Assembly: GCF_947259545.1 (NCBI RefSeq)
Contig: NZ_CAMYMK010000011.1
Coordinates: 248,001 to 312,000 of the forward strand
Source: an uncultured Marinobacter sp.
Lineage (GTDB): Bacteria; Pseudomonadota; Gammaproteobacteria; Pseudomonadales; Oleiphilaceae
Length of the DNA stretch: 64,000 nt
Direction of reading: 5' to 3'
Both the position numbers and the translations under genes were made by a program. Shown piece after piece: positions 26,186 through 35,324 of this stretch. The notes below the pieces were generated by a model that saw only the letters and a program-made list of their open reading frames with translations, was not told where the DNA came from and searched no databases. Within the stretch, counting starts at the first letter, position 1, and every line of letters starts with the position of its first letter.

Positions 26186-26710
26186 ATGGCAGCAAAGACC
26201 ACCCACGTATTTCTCTCCCACGGTCTCGAAAGCGGCCCGGGAAGCACCAAAATTCAAGCCATGAAACAGGCAGCGGAAGCCTTTCCCGGGGTTGTCGCTA
26301 TCGCAGTCGATCACCGCATCAGCAAAGATCCCGCTACCCGTCTGGAACAGATGAAGGATGCAATGGAGAAGGCAGGAGCCGTTCCGGAACGTACTGTCCT
26401 GGCTGGCTCCAGCATGGGCGGCTGGGTCTGTGCGCAAACCAGTGCCCACCAGCGGGTTCTGGGTTGCTTCCTGCTGGCGCCGGCACTTGCCCTCCCCGGC
26501 TACCCACAATCACGCCCGGTCATTCAGGCTGACCACATACAGCTCATTCACGGCTGGGATGACGACGTGGTTCCGGCCATGCCTGTGATAGAGCTCGCGG
26601 AACACCAGAAACTACCCATCCTTATGGTGCCGGACGGCCACCGCCTGGAGAACAGCCTGGAACGGGTGGTTTCCGAGTTCCGCCAGTTTCTCATCAGGGC
26701 TGGCTTATAG
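26186..26710 (+). CDS. Small alpha/beta hydrolase
   Basis: A 174-aa minimal alpha/beta hydrolase, similar in size to YqiA/YcfP-type esterases. HGLESGPGSTK starts the fold, the nucleophile elbow is GSSMGG (Ser near residue 74), the acid is probably in GWDDDVVP, and the His is in DGHRL. It is cytoplasmic. The end overlaps the convergent META-domain gene by 17 nt. Confidence 0.82.
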   Translation: MAAKTTHVFLSHGLESGPGSTKIQAMKQAAEAFPGVVAIAVDHRISKDPATRLEQMKDAMEKAGAVPERTVLAGSSMGGWVCAQTSAHQRVLGCFLLAPALALPGYPQSRPVIQADHIQLIHGWDDDVVPAMPVIELAEHQKLPILMVPDGHRLENSLERVVSEFRQFLIRAGL

Positions 26711-27143
26711 CTTCGAATTCCGCCAGCGCCTGGCCGTCAGTGTCCAGTAATCGCAAGTAACGAGCCTCCATCTGGACTCCGGCGGTGTTCTCCAGCGCCC
26801 GGAAAAATGCCGGCTCAGGAATATCGGCATTCTGGCAGGCGCGGCGGGTACTGGCCATGCGGCTGAATACCAGATTCCGGTTGTTGATGACCTCGTATTC
26901 GCCACGGAAGGCATTACAGCCGCTGAAGCCGTTTACAACCCCATCGTCCCGCAGAATCAGGTGCGCTTCACTGGCCGCCCCGGAATCCGGTGTCGGCACA
27001 CCCGCCAACGCCTGAAGCTTCCAGTATGTATTGGTCAACGGCACTTCACCTCCGCCCATCATGGGTTGTGACATACACCCAGCCAATACCATCAGGCAGC
27101 CGGCTAAAACCGGCAACCGCCATGCCATCCACGATTTTTTCAT
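26694..27143 (-). CDS. META-domain lipoprotein (HslJ-like)
   Basis: A 149-aa lipoprotein: MKKSWMAWRLPVLAGCLMVLAGC gives two possible lipobox cysteines (16 and 23), the second being more likely. The META/HslJ domain includes LTNTYWKLQALAG, FSGCNAFRGEYEV and a late acidic region. HslJ relatives are outer-membrane or periplasmic proteins connected with heat or antibiotic resistance, function uncertain. The start at 27143 is supported by a purine-rich GAGAGGGAATAGG; an extended frame to 27176 is unlikely. Confidence 0.8.
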   Translation of the reverse strand: MKKSWMAWRLPVLAGCLMVLAGCMSQPMMGGGEVPLTNTYWKLQALAGVPTPDSGAASEAHLILRDDGVVNGFSGCNAFRGEYEVINNRNLVFSRMASTRRACQNADIPEPAFFRALENTAGVQMEARYLRLLDTDGQALAEFEAISQP

Positions 27144-27312
27144 CCTATTCCCTCTCTTGGACACGATGCACTGCAATCATTTTCCATTTCACTTCAATAC
27201 GATACCGCCCAGCAATCTAAATTGGCCATTTTCTTGCGAAAATCACGTTGTTTTGCCAGTCTTTAATAATGCAGCAAGTGTTTGGAGTAAAAAACTAAAT
27301 GGAGACAACACG

Positions 27313-28341
27313 ATGAGCAGCTTAAGCAAGTTCAAGAAACTGGCTGGAATTTCAGCGATCGCGTTCGCGGCCATGACAGCCGCCAACTCAGTAAACGCTG
27401 CTAACTGGCGCTATGCGCATGAAGAATACGAAGGCGACGTCCAGGACGTATTCGCCTACAAGTTCAAAGAATACATTGAAGAGAACTCTGACCATACCCT
27501 GCAGGTTTATCGCTTCGGTGAACTGGGCGAGTCCGACGACATCATGGAACAGACCCAGGCTGGCATCCTCAACTTTGTAAACCAGTCACCAGGCTTTACC
27601 GGCTCCCTGATCCCGGAAGCGCAGATCTTCTTCATTCCCTACCTGATGCCCACCGACATGGAAACGGTCATCGAGTTTTTCCGTGAGAGTGAAGCGATCA
27701 ATGAGGACTTCCCCAAGCTCTACGCGGAAAAAGGGCTTGAGCTTCTGCAGATGTACCCGGAAGGCGAAATGGTCGTCACCGTCGACGAACCAGTCACCAA
27801 GCCGGAAGATTTCAATAACAAGAAGATCCGGGTAATGACCAACCCGCTGTTGTCTGAAACCTATGACGCCTTCGGTGCGACCCCGACGCCTCTGCCCTGG
27901 GGTGAAGTCTACGGCGCCCTGCAGACCAACATGATTCAGGGTCAGGAAAATCCGATCTTCTGGATTGAGTCCGGCGGACTGTATGAAGTATCCCCGAACC
28001 TCGTCTTTACAGCCCACGGCTGGTTCACCACTGCCATGATGGCCAACCAGAACTTCTATGAAGGTCTGTCCGACGAGGACAAGCAGCTGGTACAGGATGC
28101 CGCGGATTTTGCCTTCGAGGAGATCCTCGTTCATATCGACGGCCTGGCCGAAGAGTCACTGGCAAAAATTCAAAAGGCCAGCGACGAGGTTACAGTCACC
28201 CGCCTGAACGATGAACAGATCGAAGCCTTCAAGGCCCGTGCGCCCCAGGTGGAGAAAAAGTTCATCGAGATGACCGGCGAAAGTGGCAAAGAACTGCTGG
28301 AGCAGTTCAAGGAAGATCTGAAAGAAGTTCAGAACGACTGA
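27313..28341 (+). CDS. teaA: Ectoine/hydroxyectoine TRAP transporter substrate-binding protein TeaA
   Basis: A 342-aa periplasmic binding protein with a signal peptide (cleaved near VNA-A, about residue 29). The mature start ANWRYAHEEYEGDVQDVFA and segments such as RFGELGESDDIMEQTQ, FVNQSPGFTGSLIP and NPIFWIESGGLYEVSPNL are nearly what I recall for TeaA of Halomonas elongata, the ectoine-binding protein. This is therefore strong by-eye evidence for ectoine uptake. The ATG at 27313, with GGAGA 7 nt upstream, gives the signal peptide; the frame open from 27031 is an artefact. Expression is probably osmotically controlled, but I see no defined promoter. Confidence 0.9.
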   Translation: MSSLSKFKKLAGISAIAFAAMTAANSVNAANWRYAHEEYEGDVQDVFAYKFKEYIEENSDHTLQVYRFGELGESDDIMEQTQAGILNFVNQSPGFTGSLIPEAQIFFIPYLMPTDMETVIEFFRESEAINEDFPKLYAEKGLELLQMYPEGEMVVTVDEPVTKPEDFNNKKIRVMTNPLLSETYDAFGATPTPLPWGEVYGALQTNMIQGQENPIFWIESGGLYEVSPNLVFTAHGWFTTAMMANQNFYEGLSDEDKQLVQDAADFAFEEILVHIDGLAEESLAKIQKASDEVTVTRLNDEQIEAFKARAPQVEKKFIEMTGESGKELLEQFKEDLKEVQND

Positions 28342-28354
28342 ACCTGAAGGAACC

Positions 28355-28382
28355 TTTCCCGCCGGCGCCGCCCGGCGGGAAA
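28355..28382 (+). terminator. Strong intercistronic stem-loop between teaA and teaB
   Basis: TTTCCCGCCGG and CCGGCGGGAAA pair over 11 bp without mismatch around a CGCCGC loop, starting 13 nt after the teaA stop. No run of T follows and the transporter genes continue downstream. It is therefore better read as an mRNA-stabilising or partial attenuation element that raises the amount of binding protein relative to the permease. A second GC-rich stretch follows up to 28430. Confidence 0.7.
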
Positions 28383-28449
28383 CTGTATTAACCCCGCCCC
28401 GCCGGGGACCTCCTACCGGCCGGGGGCGATCTGTTCTGGAGCAGAACCC

Positions 28450-29043
28450 ATGTCCGAGAACTCCCCGGATCTAGAAGACGATACCGGCACCTACGAGTCC
28501 GGCCTGCCCGGGTTTCTGGGAACCATCGACGAAATCATTGCCAAGACAGAGGCCGTCATGCTTGCGGTTGGCGTGATGCTGATGGCTGTCAACACGTGCG
28601 TCAACGTTATTGCACGATTTGTCTTTGGTGAAGGCCTGTTTTTCTCCGGTGAGATCAACCGGATCCTTATTATCCTGATCACCTTTGCAGGTATTGGCTA
28701 CGCGGCCCGCCATGGCCGTCACATCCGTATGTCTGCGGTTTACGATACGATTCCGCCCAAAGGAAGAAAAGTACTGATGATTTTCATTGCCCTGTTTACA
28801 TCCCTGGTCATGTTCTTCCTCTGCTACTACTCCTTCGAATACGTCCAAACCCTTTACGGCCGTGGTCGAATTCTGCCAGCGCTGGGGTTTGAGATCTGGT
28901 GGATTTACGTCTGGGCTCCTATCGGCTTTGCGATCACTGGCATTCAGTATCTCCTCACTGCCATCAAGAACTTCACCAGTAAGGATATATACCTCTCGAC
29001 CGGTGTGATCGACGGATACTCGGACAGTGAATCGGAAGTCTGA
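28450..29043 (+). CDS. teaB: TRAP transporter small permease TeaB
   Basis: A 197-aa DctQ-type subunit with a hydrophilic N-terminus (about 30 residues) and four transmembrane helices (near residues 35-60, 70-90, 108-130 and 145-170). Contains MAVNTCVNVIARFVFGEGL and a GYAARHGRHIRMSAVYD loop typical of small TRAP subunits. Located between teaA and teaC, it pairs with the large permease. Confidence 0.9.
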   Translation: MSENSPDLEDDTGTYESGLPGFLGTIDEIIAKTEAVMLAVGVMLMAVNTCVNVIARFVFGEGLFFSGEINRILIILITFAGIGYAARHGRHIRMSAVYDTIPPKGRKVLMIFIALFTSLVMFFLCYYSFEYVQTLYGRGRILPALGFEIWWIYVWAPIGFAITGIQYLLTAIKNFTSKDIYLSTGVIDGYSDSESEV

Positions 29044-29077
29044 ACCCTGCAGCCGCTTTAACAAAGGATAGAAACTC

Positions 29078-30361
29078 ATGGCAACTATAATGATGGTGAT
29101 CATGATCGGGCTGCTACTGCTGGGCTTCCCGATGATGGTTCCGCTGATTACCGGTGCGGTGGTCGGTTTTGTAATGATGTTCGATGGCTTCGGCCAGATG
29201 GGCACTTTCATCCAGCAAATGATGGGGGGCATCCGCCCCGCCTCGCTCATTGCCGTGCCCATGTTCATTCTGGCGGCGGATATCATGACTCGCGGCCAGT
29301 CCGCCGATCGTCTGATTCATATGGTGATGGCGTTCATCGGACACATAAAAGGCGGGCTGGCAATCAGTACCGCCACGTCGTGTACCCTCTTCGGTGCGGT
29401 TTCCGGCTCAACCCAGGCGACGGTTGTCGCGGTCGGCTCTCCACTGCGGCCCAAACTCCTCAAAGCCGGCTATTCCGACTCGTTTTCACTGGCGCTGATC
29501 ATCAATTCCAGTGACATCGCTTTTCTGATCCCCCCCAGTATCGGCTTCATTATTTACGGGGTTATATCCGGGACCTCCATTGCAGAGCTGTTTATTGCCG
29601 GCATTGGCCCCGGCGTCATGATTCTGTTCATGTTTTCAATTTACTGCCTGATCTATGCCTACATTAACAAGGTTCCCACCGAGGAGAAGGCTGGCTGGAG
29701 AGAGCGGGGGGTCGCCGTCCGCGAAGCGCTGTGGCCTCTGTTCTTCCCGGTTATCATTGTGGGCGGTATCTACGGCGGCATATTCAGTCCGACCGAGGCT
29801 GCAGCCGTCTGTGTGCTTTATGCCTTCTTGCTGGAATTCGCGGTTTTCCGCTCGCTGAAACTGCCGGACATCTATCGGATCGCCAAATCCACCGGCCTGA
29901 TTACCGCTGTGGTATTCATACTGGTGGCTGTCGGCAACGGCTTTTCGTGGATTATCTCCTTTGCACAGATTCCCCAATCTATACTGGAGGCTGTCGGCGT
30001 TAACGAGGCCGGACCGGTCGGCGTGCTGATTGCGATCTGCATTGCCTTTTTCGTCGCCTGTATGTTTGTCGACCCGATTGTGGTCATCCTGGTGCTGACG
30101 CCGATCTTTGCACCGGCAATAGAAGCCACCGGTCTGGACCCGGTGCTTGTCGGGGTGCTGATTACGCTTCAGGTGGCGATTGGCTCCGCAACGCCACCCT
30201 TCGGGTGTGACATATTCACCGCCATTGCCATATTCAAACGCCCATACTGGGAAGTGATTCGCGGAACGCCACCGTTTGTCTTCATGCTGGTCGCAGCAGC
30301 GGGACTGATTATCGCCTTCCCGCAAATCGCGCTGTTCCTGCGTGACGTCGCGTTCCGCTGA
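29078..30361 (+). CDS. teaC: TRAP transporter large permease TeaC
   Basis: A 427-aa DctM-type permease with about twelve hydrophobic segments. It drives sodium-coupled uptake of the solute delivered by Tea[21 protein letters not shown] and [19 protein letters not shown] are typical large-subunit motifs, and the late [12 protein letters not shown] segment is conserved. An AAAGGA stretch precedes the ATG. Confidence 0.92.
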   Translation: MATIMMVIMIGLLLLGFPMMVPLITGAVVGFVMMFDGFGQMGTFIQQMMGGIRPASLIAVPMFILAADIMTRGQSADRLIHMVMAFIGHIKGGLAISTATSCTLFGAVSGSTQATVVAVGSPLRPKLLKAGYSDSFSLALIINSSDIAFLIPPSIGFIIYGVISGTSIAELFIAGIGPGVMILFMFSIYCLIYAYINKVPTEEKAGWRERGVAVREALWPLFFPVIIVGGIYGGIFSPTEAAAVCVLYAFLLEFAVFRSLKLPDIYRIAKSTGLITAVVFILVAVGNGFSWIISFAQIPQSILEAVGVNEAGPVGVLIAICIAFFVACMFVDPIVVILVLTPIFAPAIEATGLDPVLVGVLITLQVAIGSATPPFGCDIFTAIAIFKRPYWEVIRGTPPFVFMLVAAAGLIIAFPQIALFLRDVAFR

Positions 30362-30393
30362 AGACAGTAAAGAGCAATTTCAGGGAGAAGAGC

Positions 30394-30834
30394 ATGTTCA
30401 AAAGAATCCTGGTGGCTGTTGACGGATCCAAGTCTTCTTTCAAGGCCATGGACAAGGCCATTGCGCTGCAGAAGCTCACGGAAGCCGAGATTTATCTGCT
30501 CTGCGTTTACAAGCACCACAGCCTGTTTGAGGCATCCCTGTCCATCGGGCGTCCCGAAGGCATGGATATCCCTGACAAGGTGTTGTCGGAGTACGCCAGG
30601 GATGTGGTCAACCACGCCAAGGAGCATGCAATAGAGCTGGGTGCCGTAAAAGTACGTGGCTTCGTCAAGGCCGGGCGCCCCTCCAGCGTCATCGTGAAGT
30701 TTGCCAAGGAAAAAGAGGCAGACCTGATCGTGGTCGGCTCCCGGGGCACACACAGTGACAAGGACGGCATGCTGCTTGGCAGCGTGTCCCACCGGGTAGC
30801 ATCCCGCGCCAAGTGCCCGGTACTGGTGGTGTAA
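30394..30834 (+). CDS. teaD: Universal stress protein TeaD, regulator of the TRAP transporter
   Basis: A 146-aa UspA-type protein. The start [19 protein letters not shown] and the ATP-binding run VVGSRGT followed after about nine residues by GSVS fit the ATP-binding Usp subgroup. In Halomonas, TeaD is encoded directly after teaABC, binds ATP and negatively regulates ectoine uptake. The same arrangement, 32 nt behind teaC, supports that role here. AGGGAGAAG precedes the ATG. Confidence 0.87.
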   Translation: MFKRILVAVDGSKSSFKAMDKAIALQKLTEAEIYLLCVYKHHSLFEASLSIGRPEGMDIPDKVLSEYARDVVNHAKEHAIELGAVKVRGFVKAGRPSSVIVKFAKEKEADLIVVGSRGTHSDKDGMLLGSVSHRVASRAKCPVLVV

Positions 30835-30921
30835 TTTTCTGAGTTTCCACACACAGATCCGTCATTAAAGCGTCATCTGTTTGCGTTAAAAAAGATCCGA
30901 CATTTTTTTGGAGCTGTATCA

Positions 30922-32505
30922 ATGTCGGATCAATCCTCCCTTCTTGTTGAAAAACTCTGGCAACTCAAGCGACGGATCGATAAGGGCGAGTGCCCGGACA
31001 TCGCTTTCGTTCACCTGAACAACCTGCTGCGGGAACCCGGCTACCGCAGTGATGTGTTGCGACGCGTTGAGTCGTCTGGTTCCGAACGCCTGAAACGGCT
31101 TGCTGAAGATATCCGAGCCCTGGACTCCGGGGGCCCATTGATGGCGACAACAGCGGCTGAAACCATTGAATCACGACAACCAGCGACACAGCAGAAACCT
31201 CAATCCTGGCTTCGCCGGAACCTGATCTGGATGATGCCGTCTACTGCGGCTGCCGCCATCGCCGCGTTTGGCTTTACTGCGTTTGAACCCCAAACCATCC
31301 GGGTACACGAAGACATCGTTTCAGACGCGGTCTGGGAATCGGGCAAGACATACGTTCTGGAGAAATCGATCTTTGTCGAGGGCGCTGACCTGACCCTTGA
31401 GAGTGGCGTCACGGTAAAGGGCGACAACGGATCTGCACTCATTGTCACCAGGGGCAGCAAACTGTTTTCCCGCGGTCGCCCCGACAGCCCGGTAGTCTTC
31501 ACCAGCAACCAACCCGAGGGGCAACGCGCCCGTGGTGACTGGGGCGGCGTGGTCGTCCTCGGCAAGGCTCCGGTCAACCAACCCGATGCAGGTATTGAGG
31601 GCATCTCCGCCAACGATTCCAGGGGCGCCTTTGGCGGCAACGACGCTCGTTACAGCTGCGGCGTCATCGAATACACCCGTATTGAATTCGCCGGTTTCGA
31701 GGTCTACAAAAACAATGAACTCAATGGTCTCACCCTTGGCGGCTGCGGTAGCGATACCATTGTCCGCAACGTACAGGTGCATCGTGCCCTGGATGATGGC
31801 ATCGAAATGTTTGGAGGCTCTGTAGACCTCAAGAACATTGTTGTGACTGGCGCTGCGGATGACAGCATTGACTGGGATTGGGGCTGGACCGGCCGCGTAC
31901 AGTTCCTTGTTGTCCAGCAACACCCGGATGTGGGTGATAACGCCTTTGAGGGCGACAACAACGGTAATGACCATCAGGCGCGGCCACGCTCAGAACCGTG
32001 GTTCTACAACGTCACCCTCGTCGGCACCGGACAGACCGCGAAAAAGCATCGGGGCATGGTCCTTCGAGAAGGCACTGGCGGGCACTTCCACAACATGATC
32101 ATCGACAGTTATGGCATTGAAGCCGTCGACCTGAGGGACGAAATCTCATCGCTGATTGGCAACGGCAGGCTGACCTTCTCCAACAATCTGATTGCCAATA
32201 CCGGCAAGCTCGGCAAAAGCACCGATGAGTCGGGGTCAGATAATGACGACTTTGGCTTCAGCGAAGGACAATGGCTGGCAGCCGCGGACCAGGATAACGT
32301 GAGACGCCTGGACAGCGCGTTGCACGTGACAGCCAGGGACCCGGTCGATCCTGACTTCCAGACACGGGTGCAAATGCGCCAGATGAAAGCCACACAACCT
32401 CCAAAATCGGAGTTCTTCGACGAGTCAGCGAATTACGCAGGGGCCCTGAACCCACGCCTGCAATCCAGCTGGCTGGACAGCTGGACAGCCTACCCTGAGA
32501 GCTGA
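30922..32505 (+). CDS. Membrane-anchored right-handed beta-helix protein
   Basis: A 527-aa protein with three parts: a hydrophilic, helical N-terminal domain (residues 1-95), one transmembrane helix (about 99-120), and a long C-terminal domain rich in short beta strands. The last part has many Asn/Asp turns, for example GDWGGVVVLGKAP, NNELNGLTLGGCGS, VHRALDDGIEMFGGSVDLK and GAADDSIDWDWGWTG, typical of parallel beta-helix proteins. An N-terminal cytoplasmic domain with a single span recalls anti-sigma-factor or trigger topology, so the helix domain would be periplasmic. The gene lies 87 nt after teaD. Function unknown. Confidence 0.7.
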   Translation: MSDQSSLLVEKLWQLKRRIDKGECPDIAFVHLNNLLREPGYRSDVLRRVESSGSERLKRLAEDIRALDSGGPLMATTAAETIESRQPATQQKPQSWLRRNLIWMMPSTAAAAIAAFGFTAFEPQTIRVHEDIVSDAVWESGKTYVLEKSIFVEGADLTLESGVTVKGDNGSALIVTRGSKLFSRGRPDSPVVFTSNQPEGQRARGDWGGVVVLGKAPVNQPDAGIEGISANDSRGAFGGNDARYSCGVIEYTRIEFAGFEVYKNNELNGLTLGGCGSDTIVRNVQVHRALDDGIEMFGGSVDLKNIVVTGAADDSIDWDWGWTGRVQFLVVQQHPDVGDNAFEGDNNGNDHQARPRSEPWFYNVTLVGTGQTAKKHRGMVLREGTGGHFHNMIIDSYGIEAVDLRDEISSLIGNGRLTFSNNLIANTGKLGKSTDESGSDNDDFGFSEGQWLAAADQDNVRRLDSALHVTARDPVDPDFQTRVQMRQMKATQPPKSEFFDESANYAGALNPRLQSSWLDSWTAYPES

Positions 32506-32514
32506 CCCCGCATC

Positions 32515-32547
32515 TGCGGATGTCCGAGTCAACTTCGGATATCCGCA
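32515..32547 (+). terminator. Stem-loop downstream of the beta-helix gene
   Basis: TGCGGATGTCCGA pairs with TCGGATATCCGCA (13 bp, one G-U) around a 7-nt loop. It starts 9 nt after the stop codon; the following AGTTTCC is only weakly T-rich. A terminator is likely but not certain. Confidence 0.5.
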
Positions 32548-32623
32548 AGTTTCCTCAGAATACGCCATGCTAGACTCCCGCCCCCACTCTTAAATTCAAA
32601 TCCCAGAGTCACAAGGCGTCACC

Positions 32624-34036
32624 ATGACTGCAATTGTCGATTTCCTGAACTCTATTCTATGGGGCTACGTCCTCGTCTATGGCCTACTGGCCGTGGGTGT
32701 TTTTTTCACGATTCGCCTGGGCTTTCTCCAGTTCGTCAACTTTGGTGAGATGGTTCGCGCAATCCGCGGTTCGCGGGAGAGCGACGTTCATGGCATCTCC
32801 CCCTTCCAGGCCCTCTGTACCAGCCTGGCGTCCCGGGTCGGTACGGGCAACCTTGCCGGGGTTGCCGTTGCCTTGTACCTGGGCGGATCCGGTGCGATTT
32901 TCTGGATGTGGATGGTTGCCCTCGTGGGCATGGCCACGGGATATGCTGAAAGCACCCTGGCACAGCTGTATAAAGTGCGTGACGGCAAGGGGCAATACCG
33001 GGGCGGCCCTGCGGTCTACATTGCCAAAGGTCTGAAAGCGCCCTGGGCAGCCGCCATTTTCGCGGTCTGCCTGATTCTATCCTTTGGATTAATATTCAAC
33101 GCGGTACAGGCCAACTCCATTGCCGACGCCATGCAAGGCGCGTTCGGGGCACCAAAACTCGGTGTTGGTGTGGTGATCGCAATACTCGCTGGCATCGTGA
33201 TCTTTGGCGGTCTGCGCAAGATCGTACGCTTTGCGGAGTTTGTCGTGCCTTTCATGGCCGGCGCCTACGTCCTGCTGGCACTGATCATCATGGCCATGAA
33301 CATTACAGAAGTGCCTGGTGTGCTGGCCATGATTGTGAAAAGCGCTTTCGGTCTGGAAGAAGCCGCAGGCGGTGCGGCCGGATCCATTACCGCGGCCATG
33401 CTGAACGGTATCAAGCGCGGTCTGTTCTCCAACGAGGCGGGCATGGGGTCCGCACCCAACATTGCCGCCACTGCCACCCCGGCCCCCCACCATCCCTCTT
33501 CCCAGGGACTGGTTCAGGCATTCGGGGTTTTCGTGGATACCATCATCATCTGCACAGCTACAGCCGTGATGATCTTGCTGGCCGGCGTTCTTGAACCCGG
33601 GTCGGGGGTGACCGGCACTCAGCTGACCCAGCAGGCCATGGAGGCTCACCTGGGTGAATTCGGTAGCTACTTTATAGCCGTTGCCATTCTGTTCTTCGCC
33701 TTCACGTCCATCGTGGCAAACTATACCTATGCGGAAAATGCCCTGATCTATCTCAAGGGCGGCAATACCCTGGGACTGACACTGCTGCGCCTGGCAGCAC
33801 TGGCGATGGTCATCTGGGGTGGCTACGAAGCGGTGATCACCGTCTTCAACGCCGCCGATGCGTCCATGGGGCTGATGGCAACCATCAACCTGATTGCCAT
33901 TGTGCTGCTATCAGGCACGGTCGTGAAGCTGACCAGGGACTATTTGGCACAACGAAAGCAGGGTGACGTGCCTCATTTCAAGTCCAGGGATTACCCCGAA
34001 CTGCACGAGAAGATCGACAGCAATATCTGGCACTGA
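32624..34036 (+). CDS. Sodium:alanine symporter family (AGCS) amino-acid carrier
   Basis: A 470-aa inner-membrane symporter with about ten or eleven transmembrane segments. The AGCS features are FTIRLGFLQFVNFGEMVRAI near the start, ALCTSLASRVGTGNLAGVAVAL near residue 62 and GLFSNEAGMGSAPNIAATA around 265. It probably imports alanine, glycine or glutamine with Na+. It is transcribed on its own between two hairpins. Confidence 0.9.
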   Translation: MTAIVDFLNSILWGYVLVYGLLAVGVFFTIRLGFLQFVNFGEMVRAIRGSRESDVHGISPFQALCTSLASRVGTGNLAGVAVALYLGGSGAIFWMWMVALVGMATGYAESTLAQLYKVRDGKGQYRGGPAVYIAKGLKAPWAAAIFAVCLILSFGLIFNAVQANSIADAMQGAFGAPKLGVGVVIAILAGIVIFGGLRKIVRFAEFVVPFMAGAYVLLALIIMAMNITEVPGVLAMIVKSAFGLEEAAGGAAGSITAAMLNGIKRGLFSNEAGMGSAPNIAATATPAPHHPSSQGLVQAFGVFVDTIIICTATAVMILLAGVLEPGSGVTGTQLTQQAMEAHLGEFGSYFIAVAILFFAFTSIVANYTYAENALIYLKGGNTLGLTLLRLAALAMVIWGGYEAVITVFNAADASMGLMATINLIAIVLLSGTVVKLTRDYLAQRKQGDVPHFKSRDYPELHEKIDSNIWH

Positions 34037-34045
34037 TCCTTACTG

Positions 34046-34073
34046 CCTGCACACCGCTATGTCGGTGTGCAGG
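34046..34073. terminator. Perfect stem-loop between convergent genes
   Basis: CCTGCACACCG and CGGTGTGCAGG form an 11-bp perfect stem with a CTATGT loop. It starts 9 nt behind the symporter stop and 58 nt from the end of the convergent binding-protein gene. Probably a terminator acting for the symporter; a T tract is missing on either side. Confidence 0.5.
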
Positions 34074-34130
34074 AGGGCCACTTCTATTTCGTCCCGCCCC
34101 TGTGCCCTATACGGTTTCATCCGAACGGTA

Positions 34131-35210
34131 TCAGTCGGTGGAGATACTGTTCAGGTAGGCCTTGTCTGAAATGTTGGTCCACTTGCGGACTTGCTTCAGG
34201 TACTCGCGCTGGGAAGTGATGATCTCCTTGGCCAGCGGATCCTTCTCGGCCGCTTCGGCCAGCAGCTTATCGGTCGTATTCCGGAGTGCTTCGATCACCT
34301 CCGGCGGGAAGGTCTTGTGGGTCACGTTGGGATAGTCTTCCTTCATGCGATCCCAGGCCTCACCGCTTTCATGCATGGTCTGGATGTACATGTCGTAGGC
34401 GGCGGTGCGCATGGCCACCCGCAGGATCTCCTGGAGGTCTTCGGGCAGGCTGTCCCAGGTTTTCTGGTTGATCAGGAACTGCACTTCCGCGCCCGGCTCG
34501 TGCCAGCCAGAGTAGTAATAATCGGCAATCTGGTGGAAGCCCATGGGCAGATCCAGCGCCGGCCCGACCCACTCAAGGGCATCGATGGTGCCACGTTCCA
34601 GAGCTGTGTATAGCTCCCCGGGAGGGATATTGGTAACGGCCACACCCAGCTCGGCCATGACCTCGCCAGCAAAACCTGGCGTTCGCATTTTCAGGCCCTT
34701 CAGGTCGTCCAGGGACGTGATTTCCTCACGGAACCAACCGCCCATCTGATTACCGGTATTGCCGCCGGGGAACGACAACAAACCGTGTGGTTTGTAGACC
34801 TTTTCCATCAGTTCCATGCCACCACCATAGTAGAACCAGGCGTACTGCTCCGCGGCCAGCATGCCAAATGGCACCGTGGTGAAGTACATGGCATTGGGGA
34901 TCGAGCCCTTATAGTAATAAGACGCGGTATGGCCCATGTCGTACTGGCCCTGACGCACCAGGTCGAAAATGCCAAACGGCGCTTTGTGCTTGTTGGAGGA
35001 GTCAATACGAAACTTCAGACGTCCATTGGACATCTTTTCAGCCATGGCGGCCATACTGCGGGGTGTCTCTCCCAGAATGGGCGAACCTGGCCCCCAGGTT
35101 TCAGCCAGTCGAATGGTGTAGGTTTTCTCGGCCATCAGCGAAGTGCTGACCAGCGACAGCATCAGCGCAAATGCCGCAAGGAACGGTTTGCGAAAAGTCA
35201 TTGTTGGCAT
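34131..35210 (-). CDS. Orphan TRAP transporter substrate-binding protein (TakP-like)
   Basis: A 359-aa periplasmic DctP-family protein with a signal peptide (cleaved near LMA-E, about residue 27). Landmarks are IRLAETWGPGSPILGETP, YYYKGSIPNAMYFTTVPFGM, the TRAP signature LKMRTPGFAGEVMAELGV near residue 170 and LERGTIDALEWVGPALDL. The latter style resembles TakP and lactate/2-oxo-acid binders. No small or large permease gene lies nearby, so it is either an orphan using a distant permease or lost its partners. Close relatives bind 2-oxo acids or lactate-calcium; the ligand here is inferred only. Confidence 0.85.
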   Translation of the reverse strand: MPTMTFRKPFLAAFALMLSLVSTSLMAEKTYTIRLAETWGPGSPILGETPRSMAAMAEKMSNGRLKFRIDSSNKHKAPFGIFDLVRQGQYDMGHTASYYYKGSIPNAMYFTTVPFGMLAAEQYAWFYYGGGMELMEKVYKPHGLLSFPGGNTGNQMGGWFREEITSLDDLKGLKMRTPGFAGEVMAELGVAVTNIPPGELYTALERGTIDALEWVGPALDLPMGFHQIADYYYSGWHEPGAEVQFLINQKTWDSLPEDLQEILRVAMRTAAYDMYIQTMHESGEAWDRMKEDYPNVTHKTFPPEVIEALRNTTDKLLAEAAEKDPLAKEIITSQREYLKQVRKWTNISDKAYLNSISTD

Positions 35211-35324
35211 CGTCTTACTCGTTATCGGTTATTGTCTGATAATCCCGACAATAGTAGCGTGCCAAATACCGCTTAGCCAATGCAGCGGGCACCTATCCCT
35301 GTGCCCACTGGATTGAGTTCTTTA

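Noticed and set aside
27031..27312. N-terminal extension of teaA
   Set aside because: It would hide the signal peptide and overlap the META lipoprotein gene on the other strand; GGAGA precedes the ATG at 27313.
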